In this document: positions 39,061 to 52,190 of the stretch, piece after piece
Layout of the letters: each line of letters begins with the position of its first letter
Numbering within the stretch: the stretch's first letter is position 1
Origin: Flaccisagitta enflata
Taxonomy: Eukaryota > Chaetognatha > Sagittoidea > Aphragmophora
Direction: 5' to 3'
DNA length: 64,000 bases
NCBI GenBank assembly: GCA_965153355.1
Contig: OZ231126.1
Coordinates: forward strand, 10,726,001-10,790,000
Translations under genes and position numbers: made by a program
Notes under the pieces: model-generated
Told to the model about the DNA's origin: nothing
Databases searched by the model: none
The model's input: only the letters and a program-made list of their open reading frames with translations

Positions 39061-39469
39061 AAGGTCATTTCACATTCAAAAAAAGTTAAGGCAAGCCCCT
39101 CTAAATCATCCATGTTGTCTTCAGACAAACAAAGCTAACCTTGGTTGTGATGAACATACTGCATCCCAGATTCCCAATTTTCTTACTTTTGCTAATGTAT
39201 TTTTGTGGTGAGCTAAAATTGTATAATGTAAAGATATAAGCGAAACATGTCAAAGATGAAATTTGATCGATAAGGTTTGATTGGAAACAAAGGCATCAAT
39301 TTTTGAATTAAGGATCTCTACTTTACAAACCAGATCTTACTCATAGCCTTGAAATTTTTCAGATTTTTCTTTTTGCTTTAGTATTTCATGTATTGTAATC
39401 TAATGTTTCCTGATTGACAAAATAGAAAAGATTGACTTTAATTCAGCTATACGGCGTTAAAATGGGCCA

Positions 39470-42400
39470 ACAGCCATATGCAAATTAGGAGGTGCGCAGA
39501 TCATCCTCAACTGAAATGTTCTTAAAACATTAACTTTTAAGAATGAATATACAAACCAAATATACATGGCTGATTGAGTATATGCAACAAGACTTAATCT
39601 AACCCAGTTGCTTAAACCATGCAAGATTTTATAATTGAACCACATTTGAAACTATGCTGTTAACATGCATATTGTGCCTACCATCTTAGAGGAATGATTT
39701 GAATTATTGCCATTTAATTATTACAAACTTGGAACAAAAAACATGAAACGGCAACAAAGAGGGCTTGCAAATAAAAAAACAGCAATATGCAAATAAGAAA
39801 AAGCAAAAAAGAAAAGCACTTTACTCTGGCTGCTTGAAATAGACAAAATGGGATGATAATATTGTTGTGGATGAGAGGCGGGATTAAATCCCTTTGTTGG
39901 TGCAAATGCAACAGGCCATATTTGACTATTTTGTTTGTTGACTTCTTCCTCTCTTAGTCAGAAAATCCGATATTTGATTTTGTGCTTTTGATATAAATAT
40001 TTTAGTCACAACCATTTGGCTAAATGTATACCCTTTTACTTAAACATTTTAATGTAGCCCACATGTAAAGATAACATATTTGTCATTTCAAAAATTGACA
40101 ATTTTGGCTGCCAGCAGCATTGAGGGCAAAAACTTAGTGCCATGGATATGGAAACAGTAAGCTACCAATCTCAATGAAAGTAACTGCTTTATGCAAATAA
40201 AGTCAGAACATCACTACTCTTTTTTGTTTTCTCTTCAACAATGTACCATCTCATTTGCATATTGTAGCATCGACCTTCAGGGATGAAACCTTGGTAAAAT
40301 AAAGATTTTTTCTCCTTGTAATACAGGGCGGATATCATTTTGATAAAGGGTTAAGGTGACTGATATTTACAAAGAGATATTACAAGTGTTGTTAAACAAA
40401 TTTAAAGATGAATGTTAATCATTAAAGACAAACTCAATTGTGTTGGCCATTCATTTTTAAAAAATGCAAATACTTTTTGAATGGAAAGATCTTTTACCGG
40501 GACATCATGGATTTGAACTCACTTATATTTTTATTGCATATCCCTTTTTCAATATTTGACATGTTTAACTGCAGCTTTTATCAAGCATAAGATTTCATTG
40601 CAATGTACTGAATGAATAAAAGTAATAAGCAGTTACATAGCTCCGTTACTTTAGCATAACTGAACTCACTTTTGTACCTTGTGGATTAGGGGATTTAACC
40701 AATCTTACAGAAGTCAAATAGATGCTCTCATGATAGTCGTAAAATGATATTCTTGCTCCAAGGACATTGCATAATTGAAAAGACTGAGTTAGTTATTAGA
40801 CAAATGGGCCAATGATCACCATGGGTTGATTTAACGAACATATCAAAATGACAACAGGAGGCTATTTGACAGGTTATCATAGAGCTGCAATATGCTAATG
40901 AATTAATCGGTCCCTGGACTATGTCATTCAAAAAGCTGTTGTTGCATGAATAGACCTAAAAGAGTGATTGAACACATGACTGAGGAACAAATTGTTGATT
41001 CCATTCCACATATCTCAATTTATCATGCTTACTGGGTCAAAGGATCATCCAAATAGTTGACCATGTTAATTCTAAAGAGGTATCCCAAGAGAGAATTTCA
41101 CTGTTTGACCATGAAAAATTCATCTCTTTTTTGTCATGTAAAGTCTTAGAATTTTATTGTTTTTTTAACATATAATCAAACAGTAAAGAGTCAAATGGAT
41201 GCCACTACAGTTGCTGTCAACTGATCTAGTTACTTCAAGAACATTGTGCACTAATTGTTTTTACATCAATTGTTAGACTAGTGGACCAGTTCCCTCTACG
41301 AGATGAAATAACCTACCTCTAAAACTGACATTTAGATGGCTACTTATCAGGTACTAAGAGAGCTGCAATATGCTAATGAGATTAACGGTCTCTCCTCATT
41401 CAGTGTTATCAATGCGTTCAATGGTTGATAGGAGAGACTAGAGGAGAACTAGTTGGTTCATGAGTTCTGATGCACAACAGGCTGGATCTGGATGGCTCAT
41501 ATGCTACTTGCCATAAGAGCATTTTTTGATTACTGGAGCATCAAGATGGAATGTGAAAACACAATCTTTAGACAATCTTTTCTCTATTTGGCAGCCTATA
41601 AGAATCAAAATGGTAGGCCCTTTGAAGACAGTCAAATGTTGAGAAAGATGATCAAAATAGCGATCAAACTGTAAATAGTCAAGTGGATGCCACCATAATT
41701 GTTGTTAAATGATCTCATTGCTTCAAGGACATTGCACATATCAAAAAAGTGTCATGACCATTGAAATGATGGACCAATGATCTACTTGGCATGAACGAAA
41801 GTGCCTATAAAATGGACATTTAGGAGACTATCTATTAGGTTACCATAGCGTAACAATATGCTAATTATATCCTGTTCTCAGTCTTTTAAAGGACTCTAGT
41901 TGCTTGGAAAAAGCTTTATTTAAAAGGCTGTATTTACAATTCATCCATTTTTGAGGATGTAAGCAATGCTAATAAAACACTTGTCAATTGATGTAAAAGC
42001 TCCAAGGTCATGAAAGATATTCTAACGCCCGTAGGTCAGGCAAACCCTCTTCAGAAATTGTTTCAAACAGCAGTTTTGGTTCTAACAAGCCCAAGAGGGC
42101 AACAGTCGCGTGCGTCTGGATATGACAAACAAAAGATTTCCTCCTCCAAGGCTGTGCGATATGTCAATATGTCGATACAATATCGATACGATATCAATAT
42201 TGGTACAATGTCGATACAATACAATACCCAAAAATACCCAAAAATACCCAGAAGTACCCAAAAATACCCAAAAATACCTAGAAATACCCAAAAATACCCA
42301 AAAATCATCAGAATTAGTCAAAAATATCTAAAAATATCTGAAAGAACCCTAAAGTACCCTAAGTACCTAGAATAACTTAAGTACCCTGAAGTACTCTGAA

Positions 42401-43200
42401 GTACCCTAAAGTACCCTAAAGTACCCTGAAATACCCAAGAGTACCTTAGATTACCCTTAAAGACCCTAAAAAGTCATAATTTTAACAATGTGACGGACGG
42501 ACGGACGGACCTACCGACCGACCGACCGACCGACCGACCGACACGGTAAGGTGTAGAGTCGCGTGCACGCGACTAAAAACAAATCATTAATGAATCAAAA
42601 ACCTACTTGTGTTTTGATTTAAAGTTCCTAAGTTTTTCTTCAGGTTACCCAACATTCAAATAAAAATTTTTTATACATAGATCCTTTAGCTGATATGATT
42701 TTACTATTTACACATCAGAGGATAAAATGATTGAAATTACATAATGAGAAGTATCCCCTGACATGAAAAAAAAAAGAAAGATGTACATCATAAACCAACT
42801 TGTCAGTTCATGGATTTCAAAATACAATATTTTTGTAGTCAACAGCAAATAACATCTTACTTCAAGAAAGGATAGCTAATCCACTACAATATGCAAATGA
42901 GATTGACACTGATTCAATCTCCTTAACCTTAGGAAAGTCAAAAATTTTCCTAACAAAACAATATTGTGTATTCATAAATCCAATATCTTCAGTTGCAAAC
43001 TTGCTGTGTGGGTCCATCAGTCCAATTGTCAATTTGTACCTTTTTTAAAATGTGTATTTTGCTATATTGCCCCTGACCACCCATCCACAATTGGGTGACT
43101 GAGTCCATGGCCATGTTGGTTTATGATTAAAGGCAAAAAAATGATTGGCTGCATCTACAAAGTTTGATGAAATCATTTGCATATTGCAGAAACTGACTTG
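39470..43200. repeat. Left array of ATTTGCATATTGCAG-type motifs
   Basis: Motif centres near 39478, 40198, 40255, 40890, 41373, 41852, 42892 and 43181, mostly in the inverted form (CTGCAATATGCTAATGAG, TGCAATATGCAAATGAG). The copies at about 40890 and 41373 sit in blocks sharing 'caaggacattg', 'gttattagaca' and 'gagctgcaatatgctaatga'. No gene. Confidence 0.75.
42084..42583 (+). mobile_element. Hairpin-ended element with AAATACCCA minisatellite
   Basis: Left end AACAAGCCCAAGAGGGCAAC then AGTCGCGTGCGTCTGG. The interior is a ~10-bp 'aaaatacccaa' repeat grading into 'agtaccctaa'. The right end has (CCGA)n and the hairpin AGTCGCGtgcaCGCGACT (42557-42574). A left-end fragment of the same type is at 47928-47952. 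Confidence 0.75.
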
Positions 43201-43539
43201 GCCTGATCAACATATTGATCCATATTTTGCATTTGACTTTTTTTCTTTTCAATAATTAATCATGACTCTTGATGATATATTAATCGCTTAAAACTTTTTT
43301 ATCTGCCTCTTAAATTGGAAGCAAGAAACTATCTGTCAATCAATCTCACTCATTGAAAACAGTTTTAAAGCTTCATCTTAAATAACATGAAACCAAGGGA
43401 AAAGTTTGCAGGGGAGGGTAGAAGAGGTAAAGATTGTTTTATGTACCATTTCTTTCTTTTCAAAGAAAACATAGTCTTAGCTTAGGAAAGAAAGTAGAGC
43501 TTAAACGCATAGCAAGGGTTTAGAATTGCAAGTAATGTT

Positions 43540-43990
43540 TAAGAATAGAAATGTGATTAGGTCTAGGGGTTGAAAATGATGGTAAAGGTGTACAGTTTAG
43601 GGCTTGTGGGAAAGGGGTTGGGATAAGGAGTAGGTTTTGGTGCAGGGTTGAGTAAGGGGTAGGGTTGGAGTTAAGGGAAGGGGTGGGGAAAGGGATAGTA
43701 GTTGAGTTGGGAGTTAGGGATAGGGGCGGAGTTAGGGGAAGGGGCAGGGTTAGGGGTGGGGTTAGGGGTGGAGTAAGGGGTAGAGGTGGAGTTAGGGGTA
43801 GGATTAGGTGAGCTAAGGGTAAGGGGTGGAGGTTGAGTATGGGGTCAAAGATCCGTGGTGGGGGTCGAGTCAAGGGTAGGAGTGGGGTAAGGGGTAGGGG
43901 TGGGGTAGAGGTAAGGGCTAGTCTAGGGTTAGGGCTGAGTCTAAAGGTAGGGGTGAGTCCAGGGGTGTGTCTGAAGGTAGGGGATAGGGC
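43540..43990. repeat. G-rich (TTAGGGG)-like degenerate repeat
   Basis: GGGGTTAGGGGTGG-type units for 450 bp on the plus strand, with many runs of four G, hence high quadruplex potential. Confidence 0.8.
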
Positions 43991-44031
43991 ACATGACTGG
44001 GGTAGCGGCATGTCCAGCCTTTTCATCCAAC

Positions 44032-44178
<147 letters not shown>

Positions 44179-44265
44179 CAAAGAATCATTGCCATCGGTT
44201 CGTCTATTCAGTGTCGCGAATCCTGAGAAGGATTTTTTGTGAACATGAGCTTGATGAAGGAGAGG

Positions 44266-44308
44266 ATGGTTAGGGTTAGGGTTAGAGTTAGGGTTAGGGT
44301 TAGGGTCC
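44266..44308. repeat. Interstitial telomere-like (TTAGGG)n
   Basis: About six units, one imperfect. Shorter copies at 45428-45450 and, as CCCTAA, at 51488-51512 in equivalent positions of the repeated block. Confidence 0.85.
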
Positions 44309-44339
44309 ATCGCCCAAAATTTTCTAAACATCATTTTAA

Positions 44340-47300
44340 CTTATTCTGTCTATTTTTGTTCATGTCTCTTGCCTCCTCATGCCTGCTCATGTCTCCTTAT
44401 GTCTCCTTGTGTTTCTTCATGCCTCCTTGTCTCTCTTCATGTCTCCTCATGTTTGGTCAAGTCTCCTCATGTCTCTTTGTGTCCATTCACACCTGCTTAT
44501 ATCTCCTTATTCCTCTTCATGTCTCCCATGTCTCCATGTCTCTTAAAGTTTATTCATGCCCAGGCCTGATTTTAGAGCGAGCCCGCGAGCCCGATGCCCT
44601 CTATTTTGCTCTCGGGCTCTCATGTTTTGCAAGCTCTGAGCCCGGTGGGCTCTCTCTCATTGGGATGGATTCAAAGCGCTGATTGAGAAAAATATTTGGA
44701 AAATAAGCAGGTCTTGAGTCGTTATTTGATTTTTTCATGAATTGAATCATTGTAGTTGTGACTAATATATCATTACATCATAAAACCAGTGGCTGTTGTT
44801 ACAAATTTAGGCTGATATAATGGTAAAATTTGGCACAACGTTTTTTTCCGGGCTCATGCTCTTCCTGTCGGGCTCTGTCAAATTGTGGGGAGCGAGCCCG
44901 ACTGGCTCAGTCAAAGAAATCACTAAAATCAGGCCTGTTCATGCCCCCTCATCTTTCCTCATGTATCCTCATGTCTCATGTCTTTTCATGTCTCTTCATA
45001 TTTCCTTATGTTTCCCATCTCCTCATGTCTCTTTATGTCTCCTTTTGAATCTTCATGTCTCTTCATGTCTCCTCATTTCTTTTCATGTCTTTTCATGTGT
45101 CTTCATGTCTCTTCATGTCTCTTCATGTCTCTTCATGTCTCCTCATGTCTCTTCATGTCTCTTCATATTTTCATGTCTCTTGATGGCTTTTCTTGTCTTT
45201 TTATGTTTCCCATGTCTTCTCCTTTCTATTCATGTCTCCAGATTTCCTTTTTTGTCTTTTCATGTCTCTTTTCATAAAACGACATGGAGGGTCATGAAAA
45301 AAGATGGAGAGACATGAGAAGACAAGAGAAAACATGAAAAGACATGAAGAGACATAAAACAACAGTTTTGCAAATCCTGCGAAGGATTTTTGTGAACATG
45401 AAATTGATGAAGGAGAGGATGGTAAGGTTAGGGTTAGGGTAAGGGTCCATAGCCTGAAATTTTCTAAACACCATTTCTAACATATTCTGTCTATTTCTGT
45501 TCATGTCTCTTGCCTCCTCATGCCTACTCATGTCTCCTCATGTCTCCTTGTGTTTCTTCATGTTTCCTCATGTCTCCTTGTGTCTCTTCATGTCTCCTCA
45601 TATCTGGTCATGTCTCCTCATGACTCTTTGTATCTCCTCATGCCTGCAAATATCTCCTTATTGCTCTTCATGTCTCCCATGTCTTCACGTCTCTTTAAGT
45701 CTATTCATGCCCCCTCATCTCTCCTCATGTATCCTCATGTCTCATGTCTTTTCATGTCTTATCATGTTCCTCCATATTTCCCCATGTTTTTTATTTCACT
45801 TTATGTCTCCTCAAGTCTTTTCATGTCTCCGCATGACTTTTCCTGTCTCTTCATCTCTTCACATGTCTCTCCAAGTTTCCTCATATTTATTCATATTTCA
45901 TCATGTCTTCTCATGTCTCCTCATGTCTCCTCATGTCTTTTCATGTCTCCTCATGTCTCTTTATGTTTCATCCATTCATTTCATGTGTCTTCAAGTCCCG
46001 TCATGTCTCTTGTAGTCTTCTCATGTTCTTCATGTCTCTTCATGTCGCCTTATGTCTCCTCATGTCTCCTCATGTCCTTTTATGTCTCCTCCATTCTTTT
46101 CATGTGTCTTCATGTCCCATCATGTCTCTTGTAGTCTCCTTATGTTTCCTGAAGTCTGTTCGTGTCTTCTCATATTTTTTCTAGTCTTTTCATCTCTCCT
46201 CAAGTCTCCTTATGTTTCCTGAAGTCTTTTCATGTCTCCTCATTTCTTTTCATGTCTTTTCATGTGTCCTTATGTCTCTTCATGTCTCTTCATATTTTTC
46301 ATGTCTCTTCATGTCTTTTCATTTCTTTTCATGTCTCTCATGTCTCTTCATGTCTCTTCATGTCTGTTCTTGTCTTCTCATGTCTTCTCCTGTCAATTCA
46401 TGTCTCCTAATTTTCTTTTATGTCTTTTCATTTCTCTTCATGTCTCTTCATAAAAATACATGGAGGAACATGAAAAGAGATGGAGTGACATGAGAAGACA
46501 AACGGAGACATGAAAAGACATGAAAAGACATGAAGAGACATAAGATGACATGAAAAGACATGAAGAGTCATGAAGAGATATAAACAGACAGGAGGAGATA
46601 TGAAAAGACTTGGAAAGACCTTAGGAGACATGAAGAGACATGAAAGACATAAACAGACATGAGAAGACATAAAAAGAAATAAGGAGACATGGATAGACAT
46701 AAGAAGACATGAAAGACATGAAAAAACAAGAAAAGACATGAAAAGACATGAAAGAACATGAAAAGACATGAAGAGACATGAAGAGACATGAAAAAACTTA
46801 AAGAGACATGAAAAATATGAAGAGACATGAAGAAACATGAAGAAACATGAAGAGACATGAAGAGACATGAGGAGACATGAAGACACATGAAAAGACATAA
46901 AAAGAAATAAGGAGACATGAAGAGACATCAGGAAACATGAGAAGATATGAGGAGACATGAGAAGACATGAAAAGATTTGAAAAGACATGAGGAGACATGA
47001 AGAGACATGAAGAGACATGAAGAGACATGAAGAGACATGAAGAAACATGAGCAGACTACAAGAGACATGAGAGGACATGAAGACACACGAAAAGACATGA
47101 AGAGACATGAGAAGACATGAGCAGACATGAAGAGACATGAAGAGACATAAAAAGATATGAAAAGACATTATACTTCATGGAAAGACAGGAGAGACATGAA
47201 AACACTTGAGGACACATAAGTAGACATGAAGAGACATGATGAGACACAAAGTGATATAAAAGACATGAAAAGACATGAAAAGTCATAAGAAATGAGGAGA

Positions 47301-47500
47301 CATAAAAAAACATGAGAAGACATGAAGCGACTTGAAAAGAAAGAAAGAGACATGAAAATACATGAAAAAACATGAGGAGACATGAATAATGATGAGGAGA
47401 CATGAAGAGACCTCAGAAGACATGAGAAGACATGAAGAGACATGAGAAGACATGAAGAGACATGAGAAGACATGAAGAAACATGAGAAGACATAGAGATA
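44340..47500. repeat. Inverted arrays of the 10-bp TCATGTCTCC repeat
   Basis: Plus-orientation TCATGTCTCC/TCATGTCTCT units fill 44350-45280 and 45500-46450; minus-orientation AGACATGAAG units fill 45290-45350 and 46455-47490. Because the unit is 10 bp and stop-poor, several frames are open for 100-246 codons (repeating SPHVSSCLFM). These are artefacts. 44570-44940 is a unique island. Confidence 0.9.
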
Positions 47501-48150
47501 GTATGCACCGTTGTAGCAATAATGTGAAAGTTACCATGCCATCTCGATATGTTATGAAGCCTTTGGACCTTTGTGATGGTGTTTGAAAAAAGAAAAAGTA
47601 ATATTTCTATCGAATAGCAAATTTACTTTTCATTTAAAGATGACATGTCAAAGGCTAATTTTCGCTCGAATTTTTACCCCATTTTTGCTCGACCCTCAGA
47701 TTCATGAGAAAACCTATTAAGTCATTCTTTCATCTTAAGGGCAATAATGACATAAATTGTTACAATCAGGGAAAGAGAGAATACGATTATGTGATAAAAT
47801 GGCAAACAAGATTATAAAATACATTTTTCACACGCCACAATGTCAAAATTATCGAAAACCGCAATATGCAAATGAGCTTATCAAGCGAACCTGAGAGCGA
47901 CTCGTAACTAGTCTAATTTCATTATTCCCAAGAGGGCAACAGTCGCATGTTTGTTTTACAATGACACACACGACTGAAAAATTACATGATGATAGTTTTG
48001 AATATGATCTTATAACAGATATTATAATTACAACATATGATATGTATGTATACAATACATAGACAGTCGTCAATCAGGTGGGGAAAGTAAACCGCCACAA
48101 GTCAGTAATTCAAATCATTCTTCTCTTGTAACATTAAGTTATAACATTTT
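47500..48150. other. AT-rich, no gene
   Basis: One inverted ATTTGCAT motif copy (about 47865) and a hairpin-element left-end fragment (47928-47952). Confidence 0.5.
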
Positions 48151-48331
48151 CAAATGCGTTCTCGAATCTTGGTAAGAAGCTTTGTCCGTCCGTCTGTCCG
48201 TCCGTCCGTCCGTCCGTCCGTCCGTCCGTCCGTCCGTCCGTCCGTCCGTCCGTCCGTCTATCCGTTCGTTCGTCCGTCCGTCGCATTTGTCTTGTGTTAA
48301 ATCGAGCAAATCGGGCAAAATCGCGCAAGAG

Positions 48332-48402
<71 letters not shown>

Positions 48403-48478
48403 GTGCGCGATGACAAGCCCAGTCACAGGACGAGAGCGCAAAGGACGCATCTATAGGTTGAATTTCGGCCTTGTTCCT
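48150..48478 (-). mobile_element. Probable hairpin-family variant with long (CCGT)n and (TC)n
   Basis: (CCGT)n 48183-48260, (TC)n 48337-48400, and GGCCTTGTT at 48469-48477. The terminal hairpin is not clear. Confidence 0.5.
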
Positions 48479-48479
48479 T

Positions 48480-49150
48480 CCATTCCTCCCTTCCCTCCTT
48501 CCTCCTTTATTTTCTCCCTTCATTTCTTTCCTTCCTCCCTTTTGATCCAAACTTCCTTAAATTAGAATTATTCTCTTTTATTTTTCCTCCCTGCCTTCCT
48601 TCCATGACTATTCCTTCCATTACTACCCTCCTCCCTTCCTTCTATTCCTATCTTCAATTCCTTCATTCATTCTTACCTTCCATTACTCCTTTCTATTCCG
48701 ACCTTGCTTCCATTCCTTCCGTCCTTCCCTCCTTTCATTGTTTAGCTTTTGAAACAACCTCTATACCCAATGTTTATCCAAAAAAGTTCAAAATTTGGGA
48801 CGGACTGACAGGCAAAGATTGCATATAAAGGCATCATTAGATTGAATATATGTGACGATTTTATAAGACAAAATCTAAACAGGTGAAAAGGAATAAGAAT
48901 AGTGTGAATGCCTGAAAAAGCGATATTAAGGCAGTGATGTGAAGGGCAGCAAATACAATGATTTACGGAGAGTTTTAAAAACTGCCCGCATATGAAACAA
49001 GAACCATATGCGTATATTCTATCTCAAAAAAAAAAATCTTTACTCGATGAAAATAAGTTCAATTATTGACGTAGAAATAGATATAAATCGATGATTTGTC
49101 CAATTAGTGCTTACTGGACATCCAGAGCAAGAACTTTTTGTTCACATAAA
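48480..49150. other. CTTC-rich then AT-rich DNA, no gene
   Basis: Degenerate CCTTCC repeats to about 48730; nothing else recognised. Confidence 0.5.
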
Positions 49151-49154
49151 AAAG

Positions 49155-49690
49155 TCATTCAAGAATCGCACATGGTCAATGGTACCCGATGCCTTGCTTG
49201 GAATGATCAGCAAAAGAAGTGGGGTGAGAGCAGAGCAATGGCCCCAAAGGACCGATGTCTTGTAGGACACAGGGGTTAATTTCCATACATCCTGAGGGGC
49301 AATTTATGATTTTCAAAGGGAGTTTTACATTTTTTAAAAATTTCTTATCAGTTTTCTGTTATTCAATGGGAATTTTCTTTTTTTTTTATTTTTTCTTTAT
49401 CAATTTTCCATATCATCCAATTGGATTTTCAAATTTTTTTCATTTTTTTGTCAATTTTCCAAGTTACTCAATAAGAAATGAGCATTTTTCTATTTTTTGG
49501 AATAATTTCCATGTTATTCAATGGGAAGTTAGCATTTAGTCATTTTTCCATGTTATTCAATGGGAACTTGAGAATTGAGAAGCTTTGGGGGATGTACAAA
49601 TGGACAGACGGACAAACGTAAGGATGGATGGATGTAAGGAAATTCACCCCTGTGGCCTACAGGGCATCGGCCCTTTGGGGCCGCTGCTAA
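49155..49690. mobile_element. Foldback element, GGCCCCAAAG family
   Basis: Left arm 'acatggtcaatggtacccga', 'caatggccccaaaggaccga', 'gtaggacacagggg'. Right arm, inverted, 'ggccccaaagggccga', 'tgtaggccacaggggtg'. Interior is a ~47-bp repeat built on 'tttccatgttattcaatggg'. Confidence 0.75.
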
Positions 49691-49851
49691 AAAAAGGATT
49701 CATTCAGAGAATATCGACAACTTTATCAAAGCAATTCTTAACATGACCTCCCCATACACGGCATGATTGGGGAGACATCTCATGGTATTCTACCATGACC
49801 TGTCGCCACACCTTCCGCGGCCGAGACCGCCCAACCAACACACTGGAGAAG

Positions 49852-50060
49852 AAACAAGGCCGGATACACGGCTACCCCAGTCACGTGCGGGTGGGCAGGG
49901 GTCATATTCAAGGTCAGTGGAGCATTTGAGCAGGAGCGGTATAGCCAAAAAGCCCATAAAGGCCGAAAAGTAAAGTGTGACGGAAGGACCGACGGACGGA
50001 AGGACGGACGGACGGACCGACAAAGCGGGGTGTAGAGTCGCGTAGCACGCGACTAAAAAG
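49852..50060 (+). mobile_element. Hairpin-ended element, AGTCGCG subtype (good copy)
   Basis: AACAAGGCCGGATACACGG, 'ctaccccagtcacgtgcggg', 'tgggcaggggtc', (GGAC)n, 'caaagcggggtgtagag' and hairpin AGTCGCGtagcaCGCGACT with an A-run. Confidence 0.8.
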
Positions 50061-50300
50061 AAGAAGAAGTAGAAGAAGAGGAAGAAGAGGAAGAAGGGAA
50101 GGTCGATGAAAGGGAATGTACGAAAGAGCATACCATGTATCATTGTCATTGCTGCGTCATATTGAAGATGTTGAAGAAGAAGAAGAATAAGAAGAAGGAA
50201 GAAGAAGAGAAGAAGAAGAAGAAGAAGAAGAAGAAGTGAAGAAGAAGAAGAAGAGATGGAGAAGAAGGGAAGGAAGAAGGGAAGAGAGAAGAAGAAAAGA
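50060..50300. repeat. (GAA)n microsatellite
   Basis: GAA-rich tract interrupted by a short unique piece at 50100-50170. Confidence 0.88.
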
Positions 50301-50740
50301 TAATTAGCGTTGGGTCTCAATAGCGTCGCAGACAGGGGGGAGGCAGGGAAATTGCGTATTTTGATACTATCACTTGAGGATCACAGACAGACTGATGGAC
50401 CAAATGGGCAGATGGACAATGCCTATCATAGAGTCAAGTCTGCGACTGTAAAAAAGGAGCGTGCAATACATAGTGACTAGCTTACTAATGCCACACAAAG
50501 TACTATTCAATAACCAAAAAAATTACCAAATTTGCATGTGCATGCTCTCGTTAAGGTTCGATCTAGCGGGAAATCTGTGTCATCGGAGGCTCGAAATGAC
50601 GTCGAAAAGACAAAAAAGTAGTATTTTTAAAATCAAAAGTGAATTTGCTAAAATTCATCTAAATGAGTTGAAACTTTACAAATATCTTCTAAACACCCTC
50701 TAGTGCTGTAAACATATCGAGATGGGTCATAACATAGCTT
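50300..50740. other. AT-rich, no gene
   Basis: Nothing recognised. Confidence 0.45.
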
Positions 50741-50744
50741 TACG

Positions 50745-51602
50745 GGCCATACTAATAGAGAGACGTGAAAAGACATAAGAAGACATGAAAAACATAAAGA
50801 GACATGAGGAAACATGAGGAGACATAAGGAGACATGAAGGGACATGAAAAGAAATAAAACAACATAAAGAGACATGAAAACACATGAAGAGACATGGGGA
50901 GACAAGAGGAGACAAGAGGAGACATGGAAGTTTATGTGGAGACATAAATCATGAAAACAGATGTGGAGACATAAGGAGACGTGAAATGACATGAAGAGAC
51001 ATAAACAGTAATGAATAGACATAAAGGGATAAGAAGAGACATAAGGAGACATTAGGACACATGGAAAGACATAAAGATCCCTTCATCACTTACAATCTTT
51101 CCCTGTAGTCTTCTGAGGAAAAGGTGTATGCAATCCTACACAGCTAAATGCACCTAGGCTACACACAGACTTTGATTTTCTAAGATCAAAAAAATTCCAT
51201 TTCTTTTTCTCTCCCTTTCTCTTTCTTCAAGACAACAGCCTGGCCTCACATGCTTGACTCGATCAAGAGAGAGGGAGACATGAAGAGGAATAAGGAGATA
51301 TTAGCAGGTGTGAGGAGATACCAAGAGACATGACCAGACATAACCAGACATGAGGAGACATGAAGAGAGACAAGGAGACATGAAGAATTACAAGAAAACA
51401 TAAGGAGACATGAGTAGGCATAAGGAGACAAGAGACATGAACAGAAATTGACAAAATATGTTAGAAATGGTGTTTAGAAAATTTTGGACTATGGACCCTA
51501 ACCCTAACCCTACCGTCCTCTCCTTCATCATGTTCATGTTCACAAAAAATCTATCTCAGGATTAGTGAAACTGAAAAGACGAACCGATGGCGATGATTCT
51601 TT

Positions 51603-51605
<3 letters not shown>
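50745..51605. repeat. Inverted copy of the 10-bp repeat and its shoulder
   Basis: AGACATGAGG units at 50750-51070 and 51265-51440, then a block (51440-51605) that is the reverse complement of 44190-44400: 'agaaattttgg'-type spacer, CCCTAACCCTAACCC and 'cgaaccgatggcgatgattc'. Confidence 0.85.

Positions 51606-51606
<1 letters not shown>

Positions 51607-51665
<59 letters not shown>
51607..51665. repeat. (GA)n microsatellite
   Basis: About 59 bp; inverted counterpart of 44036-44178. Confidence 0.93.
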
Positions 51666-51668
<3 letters not shown>

Positions 51669-52190
51669 TCCTGTAGAACACAGGGGGGAATTTCCAGACG
51701 TCCGTCCGTCCGTCCGTCCATCCTTCCGTCCTTCCGTCCTTCCCTTGTTGGCTATCAAGACCTAAGATTTGCCCTCCCAGCCCTCGATTTAGCCTTTGAG
51801 GCCTTTAATCAGCCTTCCAGGCTTATAATCAGTCCATTCAGCCTCAAATCCGACCTCAAGACCTCAAATCTGACCTCCAGACCTTCAATTAGCCTCTAAA
51901 GCATCAAAACAGCCCTTCATGGTTCATATATGCCCTCAAAACCTCAAATCTGCTCTCCAAGCCTTAATTCTGCCCTCCAGCCTTCAAATATGCCCTCAGT
52001 GGCCTAAATTAGTCATCTAAGGCCTGAATTATGCCCCCTCAGGACGTCTGGAAATTGCCCCCTGTGTTCTACAGAACATCGGCCCTTTGGGGCTACTGCC
52101 CTGCTCTCACTCCACTTCATCACTGGATCACTCCCAGCAGGGCATCGGGTACCGCTGACCATGTGCGATCCTTGGATGACTAGTTCTAAA
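51666..52190. mobile_element. Foldback element, GTAGAACACAGGGG family
   Basis: Left 'gtcctgtagaacacaggggg', right 'ccccctgtgttctacagaac'; both arms also carry GGACGTCTGGAAATT or its complement. Centre: ~20-bp 'cctcaaatctgacctccaga' minisatellite. Right shoulder GGGGCTACTGCCCTGC and 'catcgggtaccgctgaccat' matches 49.16 kb inverted. Confidence 0.8.

Noticed and set aside
44369-47168. Many 70-246-codon ORFs rich in SSCLFMSLHV
   Set aside because: Produced by a stop-poor 10-bp repeat read in all frames (10 nt x 3 = 10 codons); no start context, no splice logic.
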